Counted from the stretch's first letter, positions 53,496 to 63,540 are shown. The stretch: 64,000 nucleotides of DNA from Pictodentalium vernedei (GCA_031216915.1 CM062292.1:77069607-77133606), one strand, 5' to 3'. Numbers and translations are program-made. The notes: generated by a model from the letters alone, not told the origin.

Positions 53496-54319
53496 CGTCG
53501 AACCCTTCACTTTCGATACCTGCAGTAAGAATAAAGCCCAAATATTGGCTTCTAGCACTATACCAGCTAACCAGCCTTTCTTATGCCTTGATAATTTTTT
53601 AGACTTTTGTCTTGAGAGGCTATATATATATCTTTCAATTCCACGCAATATATGAATACCTGTTAATGATGAAAAAGCAGTTTTCCAAAACTGTTCACAT
53701 AGCCGAGCATTCGGTAAGCCATCTCCAAACCACGTTAACGGTCAGTCCGTTCGAGTCACTTTTGAATTTTTGCACACTGATTATATATAAAAGGTATAAT
53801 ATATATCTGTAAAAATAAAATATATCCATTAACTTTATCGTCCAATTCTGTATTTAATTTTTCACATACAACATTTCGGAGTGTTTATATTTTAGATTTT
53901 AAATCTAAATAATATTTTCCAAGATGCTGCATAGAGCTTCCATTTGATAGTCCTTTTAAAAGTTTTCTCTGCCGGGGGTGACCATGGGTGAAGGTCGATC
54001 GTCACTTAGCACACCTCACCAACAATCTTTCTGGCTGCGCGCCCTCGACATGTAATATACTGTCCATAGCGGAGGTAACACCCTCTTCTCTCATCTTTGT
54101 TGGTTTGTAGCCATAGCAACAAGCACAAATTTCAGCTACATGTAGTGAGTGTGCTTGTTAAATATGGGTACAATGACACTGCATGGTTTCCAGCAAGAGA
54201 GAATCCATATCAAACACTCCAAACCAGGAGAAAATGTCCCTGACTGGAAAATCCGGGGGGACGGGGGCGCGCCTCATACCCCCTTAATTAGGCTGCACCC
54301 ATGGGTGCAGTAGGCTTTT
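53496..54319. other. No gene recognised
   Basis: GAGAAAATGTCCCTGACTGGAAAA near 54230-54254 resembles the dispersed repeat at 8600-8640. No coding evidence. Confidence 0.5.
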
Positions 54320-54400
54320 AAATTTATTTATTCATTGGTGTTTAAGGTTACATATTTCTGCACAATGGCTGATCGTGACCACAGGCTTTTGAATATAGTA
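54320..54400 (-). mobile_element. SINE 3'-end fragment (reverse)
   Basis: TTTATTTATTCATTGGTGTTTAAGGTTACATATTTCTGCACAATGGCTGATCGTGACC is the reversed SINE end. The rest of the SINE is missing. Confidence 0.72.
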
Positions 54401-54407
54401 CATTCGG

Positions 54408-54632
54408 CGTGGACTGGTAGAAATTCACGCATAGGCAGTTATGTCCACGTACGCGTTTACCAGGTAATAAAAATTATCATTATCGGCAAAATTTTAATTA
54501 ATGAAGCACCGGGTTGTGACGGGTGCTTTATTAATTAAATTTTTGAAGGTTATTCCTATAATTAGTATTTGGAATCTAATATTATTGCGTCCGTGGAAAG
54601 ATTGTCCATCGGTGAAAAGTGACCAGTCCACG
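54408..54632 (-). mobile_element. Fold-back MITE CGTGGACTGGT, copy 1
   Basis: The tips are CGTGGACTGG and CCAGTCCACG. The centre TTAATTAATGAAGCACCGGG...CGGGTGCTTTATTAATTAA is a hairpin. GGAATCTAATATTATTGCGTCCG is shared, inverted, with the copy at 61293-61503 and the fragment at 51248. Confidence 0.78.
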
Positions 54633-54652
54633 GAAGCCGACCTGTAGTGACT

Positions 54653-55020
54653 ATTTATTTATTGGTGTTTAAGGTCACATATTTCTGCACAATGGCTAAC
54701 CATGATCGTGACAGTTTTACGGGTGGAGGAAGCCGGAGTACCCGAAGAGAACCACCGAGCAACGGCGAGCAACTATCAGCTCCCCAGCATACTAACTCCA
54801 CACAAGCAGAGTTAGCATTGGTTGAAGACAGGTGCACCATCGACGTGCAGTACGCCTTAGTACACAACGTCACCGTGCCCCCCCCCCCCCCCCCCCCCCC
54901 ACGTGGGCAATGGGGGTGAAGTGTCTTGCCCAAGGACACAACGCGGTTGCCGCAGGTGGGATTCGAATCAAGGACCTCTCAGCTTGCAGCCTGCATCTCT
55001 ACCAACTGAGCCACCGCGCC
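54653..55020 (-). mobile_element. tRNA-derived SINE, full length (reverse)
   Basis: Reversed tail and GGTGTTTAAGGTCACATATTTCTGC at the left. A poly(C) run replaces part of the body at 54879-54900. Reversed B and A boxes are at the right. ACCTGTAGTGACT is perfectly duplicated at 54640-54652 and 55021-55033. Confidence 0.94.
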
Positions 55021-55090
55021 ACCTGTAGTGACTGTCTGAAAGAACCTGAGGATGACCGATATTCAGTACTTGTGGTGTGCATTATTTTAA

Positions 55091-55334
55091 CCCTTTGCCC
55101 AACGTAACGGCCCAAACCGGCCAGCGCTATTCTTAAAAATCGCCAATTAATTTTCATTATTTTTTCATTTTTTGTATGAAAAGCATAGGTTATGACCCCT
55201 CGTTGGAACGAGCTCGTCGAGCTCGTTCCAACGAGGGGGTCATACCCTATGCTTTTCATACAAAAAAATGAAAAAAAATAGCCATTCAAGATTTTTTTTG
55301 CAAGTGTCGTCTGCTTTCCATGTTAGGTAAGGGG
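55091..55334 (+). mobile_element. piggyBac-like fold-back MITE, arm type A
   Basis: TTAA lies at 55087-55090 and 55335-55338. The tips are CCCTTTGCCCAACG and CATGTTAGGTAAGGGG. The palindrome has a private change on both arms: TGTATGAAAAGCATAGG against CCTATGCTTTTCATACA, where others have TCTCAAAAACATAGG. CCTCGTTGG pairs with CCAACGAGG. Confidence 0.92.
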
Positions 55335-55338
55335 TTAA

Positions 55339-56592
55339 AACGCACGTGGTTGAGCCCGGACAAAAGTATGAAACTTCGCAAAAAAATCTACCGATGGCAT
55401 GGCGTCAATTGAGCAACCTGGAAGTCCCTTAATTAAAATTGGTTGGGTGGAAATCCACGCTATGGGTGTTTAGTGATAATCCACTCTCAACCTAACTTGA
55501 CAAAACCTCCAAGCTCGATATACTTGAGTGGTTAGCGAAAGGATGTTACGAAAATTAGTGTTTCTGGATAACGCCGGCAATTGTACGGCCAATGCGAGTC
55601 AGAAAAACATACTTGTACAGCAGTAACTGGGAGTGAATGAAGGGAAAAACGCAGGAAAGTTAAATATATGAGGTACCTGAATCGTCTGCCCATTTTCTTC
55701 GGAAAATTGCCTCCCATATACGTCCTCAGGTTTTATTACGAAATATTTCAATCTCACATCTTCTCAAAATATTTTTGCAAGCTATTACTGATCGCATTTA
55801 GGATAAAACAAGTCACAAACAGTATTTTCCTGATCTGTGTTTCTGTATAAAGCATGTAGATTCTGAAATTGTTCTTAGAGGCTCCCAATGGGTCTACACT
55901 GCAATGTTGTGGGGAAAAACATATTTCCAGGAAAAAAAAATTGGGGAAAAAATTCCTTTAAATTACACTTCTATTTTCGTACAAGCAACAAATTCGCCAG
56001 CTTCCACAATTTTTAGAAGAATTGTGTGCGTAATTAACACTAGACGGATCAAGGCCAAACCACTCTACCTATATCACCTGTTAAGCACCTAAAATGTCAA
56101 TATATTCTTCCGCGCTGGTAATTCACTGTTACTAAGATTAGTAACGTGACCGCTGAATGAACTGGAAACTGTTTACCTCAGATGACCCAGCCAGCTTTTT
56201 ATCCTCGCATGACCTACACAATTTGACCCGCGTTTACATAAAGTTAGGTATAGATTATGGGCGATTTTCAAAGAACTGAAAGACATTCCGGGTCACCGTC
56301 GAGTGTTCGCTGAATGGTATTGATAAAATGTGTGACCAGAGAAACACAAAGAACTTGGTGGACACGAAGCGTGAATCTTTTGATGGTCGTCGAATTGTTT
56401 ATTCTGATTTATTAAATTGTAACGGGTCAGCTGTTGCCATATTCAACCAGTGCGCTAAAACCGATTTCTCCTTTAACCCTGTCAGATCCATTTTTTTCTA
56501 ACCAATTATCCAACTTCTTTTTCAGTGCAAACAATCACACTTTCTTGACAGACGGGGGTGTAGGGGGAACGTGCCCCTAACCTTTTCCACCA
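55339..56592. other. No gene recognised
   Basis: Over 1.2 kb without repeat partners in the window. The frames of about 60 codons have no family character. CGCGTTTACAT and the following AT-balanced sequence show no splice-flanked frame I would call an exon. Confidence 0.5.
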
Positions 56593-57000
56593 GGGGCGTA
56601 CTGGGCCAAGAAATGTCCAGGGGAAACGCACCAGGGGGCCCCATACTCGGGAAAAATTTTGATTTTTCGAACTGAACGAACGCGACTTCCTTGCATCTGA
56701 GCGATCACTGGCAGTACACATAGAGGACATTTCGATGACATTTTTTTTTATATCAACTTCATCGATCATTCAGCAAAAATGGTTCTACCGGGGGGGGGGG
56801 GGGGGGGAGGGGGAACATCGTGACACTCTAGTTCAGTCAATGATAGAAAGTTTTTGATTTTTGAAACTGAAGTTTCCTTTCATTTCTGAACGATCAAAGG
56901 AAGACTAGACTGACGGTATATCGAAATGTCCTCTGTATGGACTGCCAATGGCAGTCCAAATAGAGGTCATTTCGATATATCGCCAGTCTTATGCAATCCG
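56593..57000 (+). mobile_element. Probable DNA-element fragment, CAGGGGCGTACTGGGCC end, with a large palindrome
   Basis: CAGGGGCGTACTGGGCC is a hAT-like tip, but I found no matching right end. A G-run lies at 56789-56809. At 56911-56992, GACTGACGGTATATCGAAATGTCCTC folds on GAGGTCATTTCGATATATCGCCAGTC, meeting at GACTGCCAATGGCAGTC. A weaker relative of this sequence occurs at 56670-56745. Confidence 0.58.
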
Positions 57001-57641
57001 TTCCATTTCGCCTTTTGGTCATTTTCACGAAATTTCACACACGAACAGGTGTTGGGTTGCATCAATTTGGGGGCCCCAGAACGAATCCAATAGAGTGCCC
57101 ACCGGAAGCTTTTGCGGTTGACCAGAAGACCAGTCCGCCTCTGTTTTCCACATATAATTGAGAGAAAGAGAGATCGGGCCAACATTATTTTTACCAATCT
57201 TTTATACACATAATATTGCCAGCAGAGAGTTGAAGGGGGTGGGGGGGGGGGGGGTGGGTGCCCCCTTACAACTCAAATGTAGCCACCAGAAACTTGTATT
57301 TCTCTTTCAGGATCCCGTTGTAATCTTAATGGGGAAGGGGATGTATACAGACTCTTTACTCTTAAGATGTGACCAAGATTCCCTCGGTACGTTTTGTCTT
57401 TTCTATGTCGGGTAATCTTATAGAGGCATTAACTTGGACTGGGTGGTTTTCAAGTTCGGTTCCGGTATTTGCAGAAAACCGGAAAACCGAACCGCACGAC
57501 CCAACAAAAAACCGGCTAAACGGTTTTACTGTGTTTGTGCATAAACTTGATCAAAGTATCTTACTGGGAGGGAACTGGTCTATAGTGACCACTATTGACT
57601 CTTGTCACTAAGTGTTTCCGGCAAAGGGGCGAATACGTCGA
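57001..57641. other. No gene; poly(G) at about 57237-57255
   Basis: AACCGGAAAACCGAACCGCACG at 57475-57500 is reminiscent of hAT subterminal repeats, but no tips were found. Confidence 0.45.
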
Positions 57642-57740
57642 GTTCTCATTATCACATTTTCGCCCTTATTGACTCGTCCACCGGACTCTACCGGACTCCA
57701 CCGGACGAGTCAATTATGGAGAAAATGTGGCAATGAGAAC
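57642..57740. repeat. Palindrome GTTCTCATTATCACATTTTC
   Basis: GTTCTCATTATCACATTTTCGCCCTTATTGACTCGTCC pairs with GGACGAGTCAATTATGGAGAAAATGTGGCAATGAGAAC. CCGGACTC repeats in the loop. It may be the core of a MITE whose ends I could not define. Confidence 0.78.
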
Positions 57741-57921
57741 ACAACACAGTTTAGACGAACCTTATTAATTTATTACTCTGATTTATGTTTTTTTCTAACT
57801 GAATATGTTTAGCAACTGATTCCCTAGAACGCAAGGAGAAGTTAGACTGAACCTAATTCAGACAGGGCTTTATAGTGAATGGTGTCGTACTGCGGATTTT
57901 TCCAAGTTAAAGAGCCTGGAG

Positions 57922-58446
57922 CAGTGCCGTGTTAACCCATGGCCGCACTCCTAGGCTTTTAGGTACTTCGACCTAGGGGCCCCATCTGGCACTTCACTCT
58001 TTCACACACTAAAGCTGACAGCCTGACCCTGACACGGTAAGCACTATGCCGCAGTACATAACCCTATATCCATTTCGCGGGTTTCCTGAAGAATTCTACT
58101 CACAATTTGACATATTATTTAAATAAGCATTAAAATAATGTACTGTATATAAATATATATATAGTATAGTTATGAGAGTACACTCTAAAATCAGTTGGGT
58201 TAAAAATCAACCCAAATCGACTGGGTTGAGTGAATATGAACCCAATTGGGTTCATATTCACTCAACCCAGTCGATTTGGGTTGATTTTTAACCCAACTGA
58301 TTTTAGAGTGTATATATATGGATAAATAAATATGTACATGCATTGCTATGGCGCAGAGTACAAAGTGCCTTTAAAATTGACGGGCCCCCTGTCCCTAAGG
58401 GCCGCTAGGCTTCAGCCTAGTCAGCCTTAGGAATAATACGGCCCTG
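57922..58446 (+). mobile_element. hAT-type non-autonomous element (525 bp) with a nested palindromic MITE
   Basis: The tips are CAGTGCCGTGTTAACCCATGG and CCTTAGGAATAATACGGCCCTG. The flanks are GCCTGGAG (57914-57921) and GCCTGAAG (58447-58454), an 8-bp duplication with one mismatch. The 130-bp TA-flanked palindrome at 58181-58310 sits inside. Confidence 0.85.
58181..58310. mobile_element. 130-bp near-perfect palindromic MITE (TA-flanked), copy 2
   Basis: CACTCTAAAATCAGTTGGG at one end, its exact inverse at the other, joined at GAACCCAATTGGGTTC. TA lies at 58179-58180 and 58311-58312. It has the same length as the copy at 8745-8874. Position 14 is A here and G there on the left arm, with the matching change on the right arm. 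Confidence 0.9.
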
Positions 58447-58639
58447 GCCTGAAGTGTTATTTACTATCTGTTCTCATCACATAGAAAAACCGAATCGAGA
58501 CCGAGGTTTATTCCTGAAAGGGAACCCAAACGAAACAGATTCTGAACCCCCTCCCCCCCCCCATACTCCCCAACTGTAGCATTGTCAAAACTCAAATAAA
58601 ATCGCACAGAGAAGAATAAACTGATAAACCACTCGTTAA

Positions 58640-59428
58640 ATGAAAGTGTCAATGACACTGCAGCTCAACTTGTTTAAGACATGCATGTATATGTGACACA
58701 GCAATGGCACACATCTAGGTAATGACCTGATAACAAAGGTACATGCAAAGTATTGTAAAGATCTGTACACAAATACTGACCGTAGCCTGTAACAAATGTA
58801 CAGGTAAAGTATTGTAAAGGTGGGTGACAGTTAGATACTAAACTAGAAAAGAAATCTCCATGGGATTTATGTTACAATGGGGATCCTTGAATGGTGCACC
58901 ATAAGCCAAATGTTAGCAGTTGTTTTGGCCTGTTTGATTCAAACCCTTCTAAAGTTGATTCATACTCATTAATTAAATATTTGTCCAGTCCTTCTTAAAA
59001 TGTAGGTATTTGAATTTTTTATCTTTAGCTCATAGGGTTCCCACGGGTGAGGAGGTTTTATTTTTCTCATTCCCTCCCCAAACAACACCGAATATTAACA
59101 CGGGAACTTGGCTTCAACACATTTGAATATACACACCATACACAAATTTATTCAAATCAGAACTTTCATATGGAAGTTCTGTACAAAAACTGATTGCGCC
59201 TAATTTCGGTACAAAATGGCCGCACCCAAAATTTCGGACCGCACCCAAAAACACCCGTTCTCGTCCCACGCTGATGACAAAGGTACCCAAGAAGTTTCAT
59301 AAAGATCGGTTGATAAATACGGCTTGTAGCCAGAGCCGTGTTGACGGACGGAGAGACGTCCAGATGGACAGACGGACGACAGGCCATGACAAAACCTCAA
59401 GTTTGACTACGTCAAAGTTGAACTAAAA
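58640..59428 (+). repeat. Satellite-bearing repeat related to the 2.1-kb family, deleted copy
   Basis: ATGAAAGTGTCAATGACACTGCAGCTCAACTTG start, then about 300 bp colinear with 2421-2650. One unit follows, then GACGGACGGAGAGACG...GGACGACAGGCC and a CTCAAGTTTGACTACGTCAAAGTTGAACT hairpin with AAAAA. It is shorter and more diverged than the two full copies. Confidence 0.8.
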
Positions 59429-59459
59429 ATAAACTCATCAACTCCTTCCAAAGGAAAAG

Positions 59460-60945
59460 TCATCAATAAATATAGAAGTTCTGTACAAAAAAAAACTGAT
59501 TGCAACTGATTTCGGCACAGAATGGCCAACGGTTGCCATCTTCTATTTTGGACAGAGTCCCAAAACACTTGTTCTTGTCCCACGATGACAACAAAGGTAC
59601 CCAAGAAGTTATGTGAAGATCAGTTCATAAAAGCCGCCTCTAGCCAGGGCCGTATTGAAATGTGCACTTACTGTGTATAAGTAGTACTGAATAAATTAAA
59701 GTTTGTCTAATTGGCCGCCGGCGGCCATCTTCAAATTTCGGACGCCACCCAAAAACACTCGTTCTCGTCCCAAGGTGATACCAAAGTTATCCAAACAGTT
59801 ACGTTAAGATCGGTTCATAAATACAACCCCTCTAGCCAGAGTCGTATTAGCATGTGTACTAACTGTGTATATGTAGCACTGAATAAATCAAAGTTCATCT
59901 AATTTGCATAATTTATGCACGAGAAAAAAAAACCCGTATTATATGTGATGTACTCCATGTTACTAAACATTCATACAAAAATTTATTCAAATCAGAACCT
60001 TCATATAGAAGTTCAGTACAAAAAAACTGATTGCACCTGATTTCGGTATAAAATGGCCGCCGGTAGCCATCTTGAAATTCGGACCGCACCCCCAAAATAC
60101 TCGTTCTCGTCCCAAGGTGATAACAAAGGTATCCAAGAAGTTTCGTGAAGATCGGTTCATAAATACAGCCTCTTGCCCGAGCAGTATTGACATGTGCACT
60201 CACTGTGTATAAGTAGCACTGAATAAATCGAAGTTCATCTAATTTGCATAATTTCTGCACGAGAAAAAACCCGTATTATATGTGACGTATTCCATGTTAC
60301 TAAACATTCTTTCAAAAATTTATTCAAATCTGAACCTTCATATAGAAGTGCTGTACAAAAAACGGATTGTACCTAATTTCGGTACAAAATGGCCGCCGGC
60401 AGCCATCTCGAATTTCGGACCGCACCCCAAAACACTCGTTCTCGTCCCATGGTGATAATAAAGGTACCCAAGAAGTTTCGTGAAGATCGATTCATAAATA
60501 CAGCCCCCAGCCCAAGCCGCATTGACACGTGCACTTACTTTGTATAGGTAGCACTGAATAAATCAATGTTCATCTAATTTGCATAATTTCTGCACGAGAA
60601 AAAAAACGTTTTATACGTGTTGTATTCCATATTACTAAAGATTCATTAAAAAATTTATTCAAATCATTACGTTCAAACAGAAGTTCTGTACAAAAAACTG
60701 ATTGCATTAATTTCGGTACAAAATGGTTGCCGGCGGCCATCGTGAATTTCGGACCGCACCCCAAAACACTCGTTCTCCTCCCACGGTGATAACAAAGGTA
60801 CCCACGAAGTTTCGTAAAGATCGGTTCATAAATACGGCCTCTAGCCCAAGCCGTATTGAAATGTTGACTGACGGACAGACGGTCAACGGGCCATTACAAA
60901 ACCTCAAATCTGACTACGACAAAGTTGAGCTAAAAATGTTAATGT
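59460..60945 (+). repeat. Satellite array of the same family, without the 5' start
   Basis: Four to five units with CAAAATGGCCGCCGGCAGCCATC, AACACTCGTTCTCGTCCCA, GGTACCCAAGAAGTTTCGTGAAG and CATCTAATTTGCATAATTTCTGC. It ends GACTGACGGACAGACGG and CTCAAATCTGACTACGACAAAGTTGAGCTAAAAA. The 115-aa reverse frame is repeat translation. Confidence 0.82.
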
Positions 60946-61292
60946 ATGCTAAATGATTAGACCAGTTAACAGACTCGATGATGAGTATTATTTCTCATCG
61001 AAACAGAAAGGCGCCGGAGGTTGGCTTGAACAAGTTAATACCCAAAAGGGAAACCGGAATACCTGGAGAGAACCACCGAACAGTGACGAGCAACTGTCTG
61101 ACTCCCCAACCTACTAACTCCACACATACAGGGTTATACCAATACCAATATTAACCCAAGAGCTCGATTTGAACAAACTTGAATATGACCCCCCCCCCCC
61201 CCCCCCCTCCCCCCACGAGATACTGTATACCAAATATGAAGTCAAGTAAAGTGCACCATCGGCGTACAGTACGCCTTAATTCACTAAGCCAC
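60946..61292 (-). mobile_element. Degraded SINE pieces (reverse) with poly(C)
   Basis: GGAATACCTGGAGAGAACCACCGAACAGTGACGAGC (61048-61085), ACCTACTAACTCCACACATACAGGG, and GTGCACCATCGGCGTACAGTACGCC (61250-61275) are SINE segments in order. A piece of a TTGAACAAACTTGAATATGACC satellite unit with a C-run at 61190-61213 sits between them. Confidence 0.65.
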
Positions 61293-61503
61293 CGTGGATT
61301 GGTCACTTTCCACAAGGGGGCAATATTCCCACGGACGCAATAATATTAGACTCCAAACACAAATTATAAGAATAATCATCAAAAATTTAATTAATGAAGC
61401 ACCGGGTACAATCCGGTGCTTCATTAATTACAATTTTGCTACTGATGATTTTTATTACCTGGTATATTACTGCCCACGTGTGGATTACGACCAATCCATT
61501 ACG
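61293..61503 (+). mobile_element. Fold-back MITE CGTGGACTGGT, copy 2
   Basis: The tip CGTGGATTGGTCACTTTCCAC and the right end ATTACGACCAATCCATTACG are imperfect inverses. The centre AATTTAATTAATGAAGCACCGG pairs with CCGGTGCTTCATTAATTACAATT. It is inverted relative to copy 1 at 54408 and lies within a degraded SINE. Confidence 0.72.
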
Positions 61504-61650
61504 ACTGTACTGTACACAGCACCCCACGTGGGCAATCGGTAATAAGTGCCCAAGGACACAACGCAGTTACCCCTGGTCAGGGTCGATCTGTGGACCTCTT
61601 GGTTTGAAGTCCAATACTCAAACCACTGAACCACCGCGCTCTCATTTAGA
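61504..61650 (-). mobile_element. SINE head fragment (reverse)
   Basis: CCCACGTGGGCAATCGG, AAGTGCCCAAGGACACAACGCAG and CAAACCACTGAACCACCGCGC are the reversed centre and head of the SINE. Confidence 0.75.
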
Positions 61651-62489
61651 GGTCTAATCTGGCTCCGACCACATACTCAGTCACGAACTCTCCGCTCCCC
61701 AAATAAAAGGTTCGGTCGTGTTCTTACGGCGGAATCTTATCTCCAAATGACCATTGTGGACACACCATATATTCGTTCACAGTCCCGAAGCTTTTTTTAG
61801 TAATCTGAGCGCGGACGGTCGTAAAGCGACATTTTATGAGTGACAGCTGGTATTTGTTCCCCCAAATCTGCTGCCTGACCACGCAAAATTAAAACATATT
61901 TCAGATTTGTATTCACAATAAAAATGTTTCATGGACGTCAATTGTGTCTGTGACATTTGACGCAAATAAATAGCTTTCAAGCGACTATTTAGTTAACGCT
62001 AACAGGGCGGCATGCATGGAAGAGCTTGTGTCCGCCCCAGCTTGATCACTCACGAAGTATGGTAGTTGCCTCTCACCACTAGCCTATGTGATGATTGATG
62101 CACCTGAAGAAAAATAACTTACTTCCACAGGAGGTGGCTGAACGATGCCGGCGTGTGTGTGTGTGTGGGGGGGGGGGGGGGGAGGGGGGAGGGCACGGGA
62201 CTATTCTCCCCATGGACACTGTTCATGATTAGATGACGAGTTGTACAATTGGAAAGTATGTAAGTGTCTCAATACGCAGGTTGCCTTTTATGTATGATAT
62301 TCTATGCAAACGTAAACAAACTTAGTTGCATTTGGCCAATGAGTATACTATCTTCGGCCGATTTGGCCCATTTCTTCCACATCAACCCTCTCTCGACTTG
62401 AAGTCATCGGTGTTGCGAGGGTTGCCCTATTGAGGAGGTGAGGTGTAAACCTGAATTGGTCCAATTTAGGTTAAGTCCCGACTGACTAA
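61651..62489. other. No gene; (GT)n then poly(G)
   Basis: GTGTGTGTGTGTG leads into a G-run at about 62167-62182. The rest has no coding or repeat signal. Confidence 0.5.
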
Positions 62490-62545
62490 TATTCCAACTA
62501 CATCATCAAGGCATGCCTTGATGATGCGGTTGGAATATTTGTTAG
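62490..62545. repeat. Hairpin AATATTCCAACTACATCATC
   Basis: AATATTCCAACTACATCATCAAGGCATG folds on its near-exact inverse GCCTTGATGATGCGGTTGGAATATT. A looser relative is near 7197-7256. Confidence 0.8.
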
Positions 62546-62623
62546 TTGGGGGTAATAGTTTTTAAAAATCAAGACTTCTTGGAGATATATTTGTGAATAA
62601 ACGAAAAATGATCATGCTGGGCC

Positions 62624-63226
62624 CAGAGACGTGGCCAGAAGTTTTCGATTGAGGGAGCGGGGGTGTACGGTAGTAAATTCCCAACTAGGGGGAGGGACCG
62701 GGAGTGGGGAATACCCCCTCCTCCCGGTCCCTCCTCCTAGTTGGAAATTCACTACCGGGAAACATTTTGAAAATGAAGCCATGAAAGGGGGCATAAAATT
62801 GACTCTAGTGACTGAAATGCCAACACATTTATGATAGAATTATCAGGCTATTATTATTTGGTATTATTCAGGGAATTGAATATGTGCTAAACAAATGCTA
62901 AAGCTGAGAACTTTGGGCAATTTACACTGTCCTAACATTAAATCAGATCTCATGCAGGAATGATCAATTTTCGATGTTTCATCACTTTGTAACTGTGAAT
63001 GGTGGAATTAACTCAGGATAACGATTTTTCATGATGAGATTTTTGGAAGTAAAGGGGACATTAACATCACCAAAGAAGCTCTAAAATCCAGATATATGGA
63101 ATTTGAAACTACTCCTGACTTGCCCTCCGAATTTCTAACTATAGGAATTTTTTGCCAGGATAAGGCCCCCCCCCCCCCCCCCCATACACACACACACACA
63201 CACACACCCCTGTCGCCACGTCCCTG
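62624..63226 (+). mobile_element. hAT-like element, CAGGGACGTGGC family, complete copy (603 bp)
   Basis: The tips are CAGAGACGTGGCC and GTCGCCACGTCCCTG. The flanks are GCTGGGCC (62616-62623) and GCTGAGCC (63227-63234), an 8-bp duplication with one mismatch. It is colinear with 20509-21260: AATGAAGCCATGAAAGGGGGCATAAA, ACTGAAATGCCAAC, ACATTAAATCAGATC. A C-run and (CA)n (63166-63208) lie inside the right end. The middle has an internal deletion relative to the 752-bp copy. Confidence 0.92.
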
Positions 63227-63235
63227 GCTGAGCCC

Positions 63236-63450
63236 CAGCAGTCCGAATCGGGTACTACAGACCGCCATTTCTATTACCGACTGTATGGGTGACACAAGTC
63301 CCAGTATCCAATTTAATCTTTTAAGAAAGTATATGATCACTTGCAAGAGAGGACTGATATCTTAGGCTGTAATCCTGCCGAAAATGTTCCGACCCGGAAA
63401 AATTACTGGGGAGTGTTACACTCCTAAGTCCTCCTTAGCGACGCCCCTGC
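63236..63450 (+). repeat. Dispersed repeat, relative of 8320-8672
   Basis: CGAATCGGGTACTACAGACC, TTTTAAGAAAGTAT, GAAAATGTTCCGACCCGGAAAAA and GCGACGCCCCTG occur in the same order as in the earlier copy. Confidence 0.62.
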
Positions 63451-63540
63451 TCGAAGCCTAGCGTTGGGGGTTGAAAAATGTATGACTGAAGTAAGATATG
63501 CGCGGAAACATGAGTAGACCGTGGAATGCACAATAAAACT

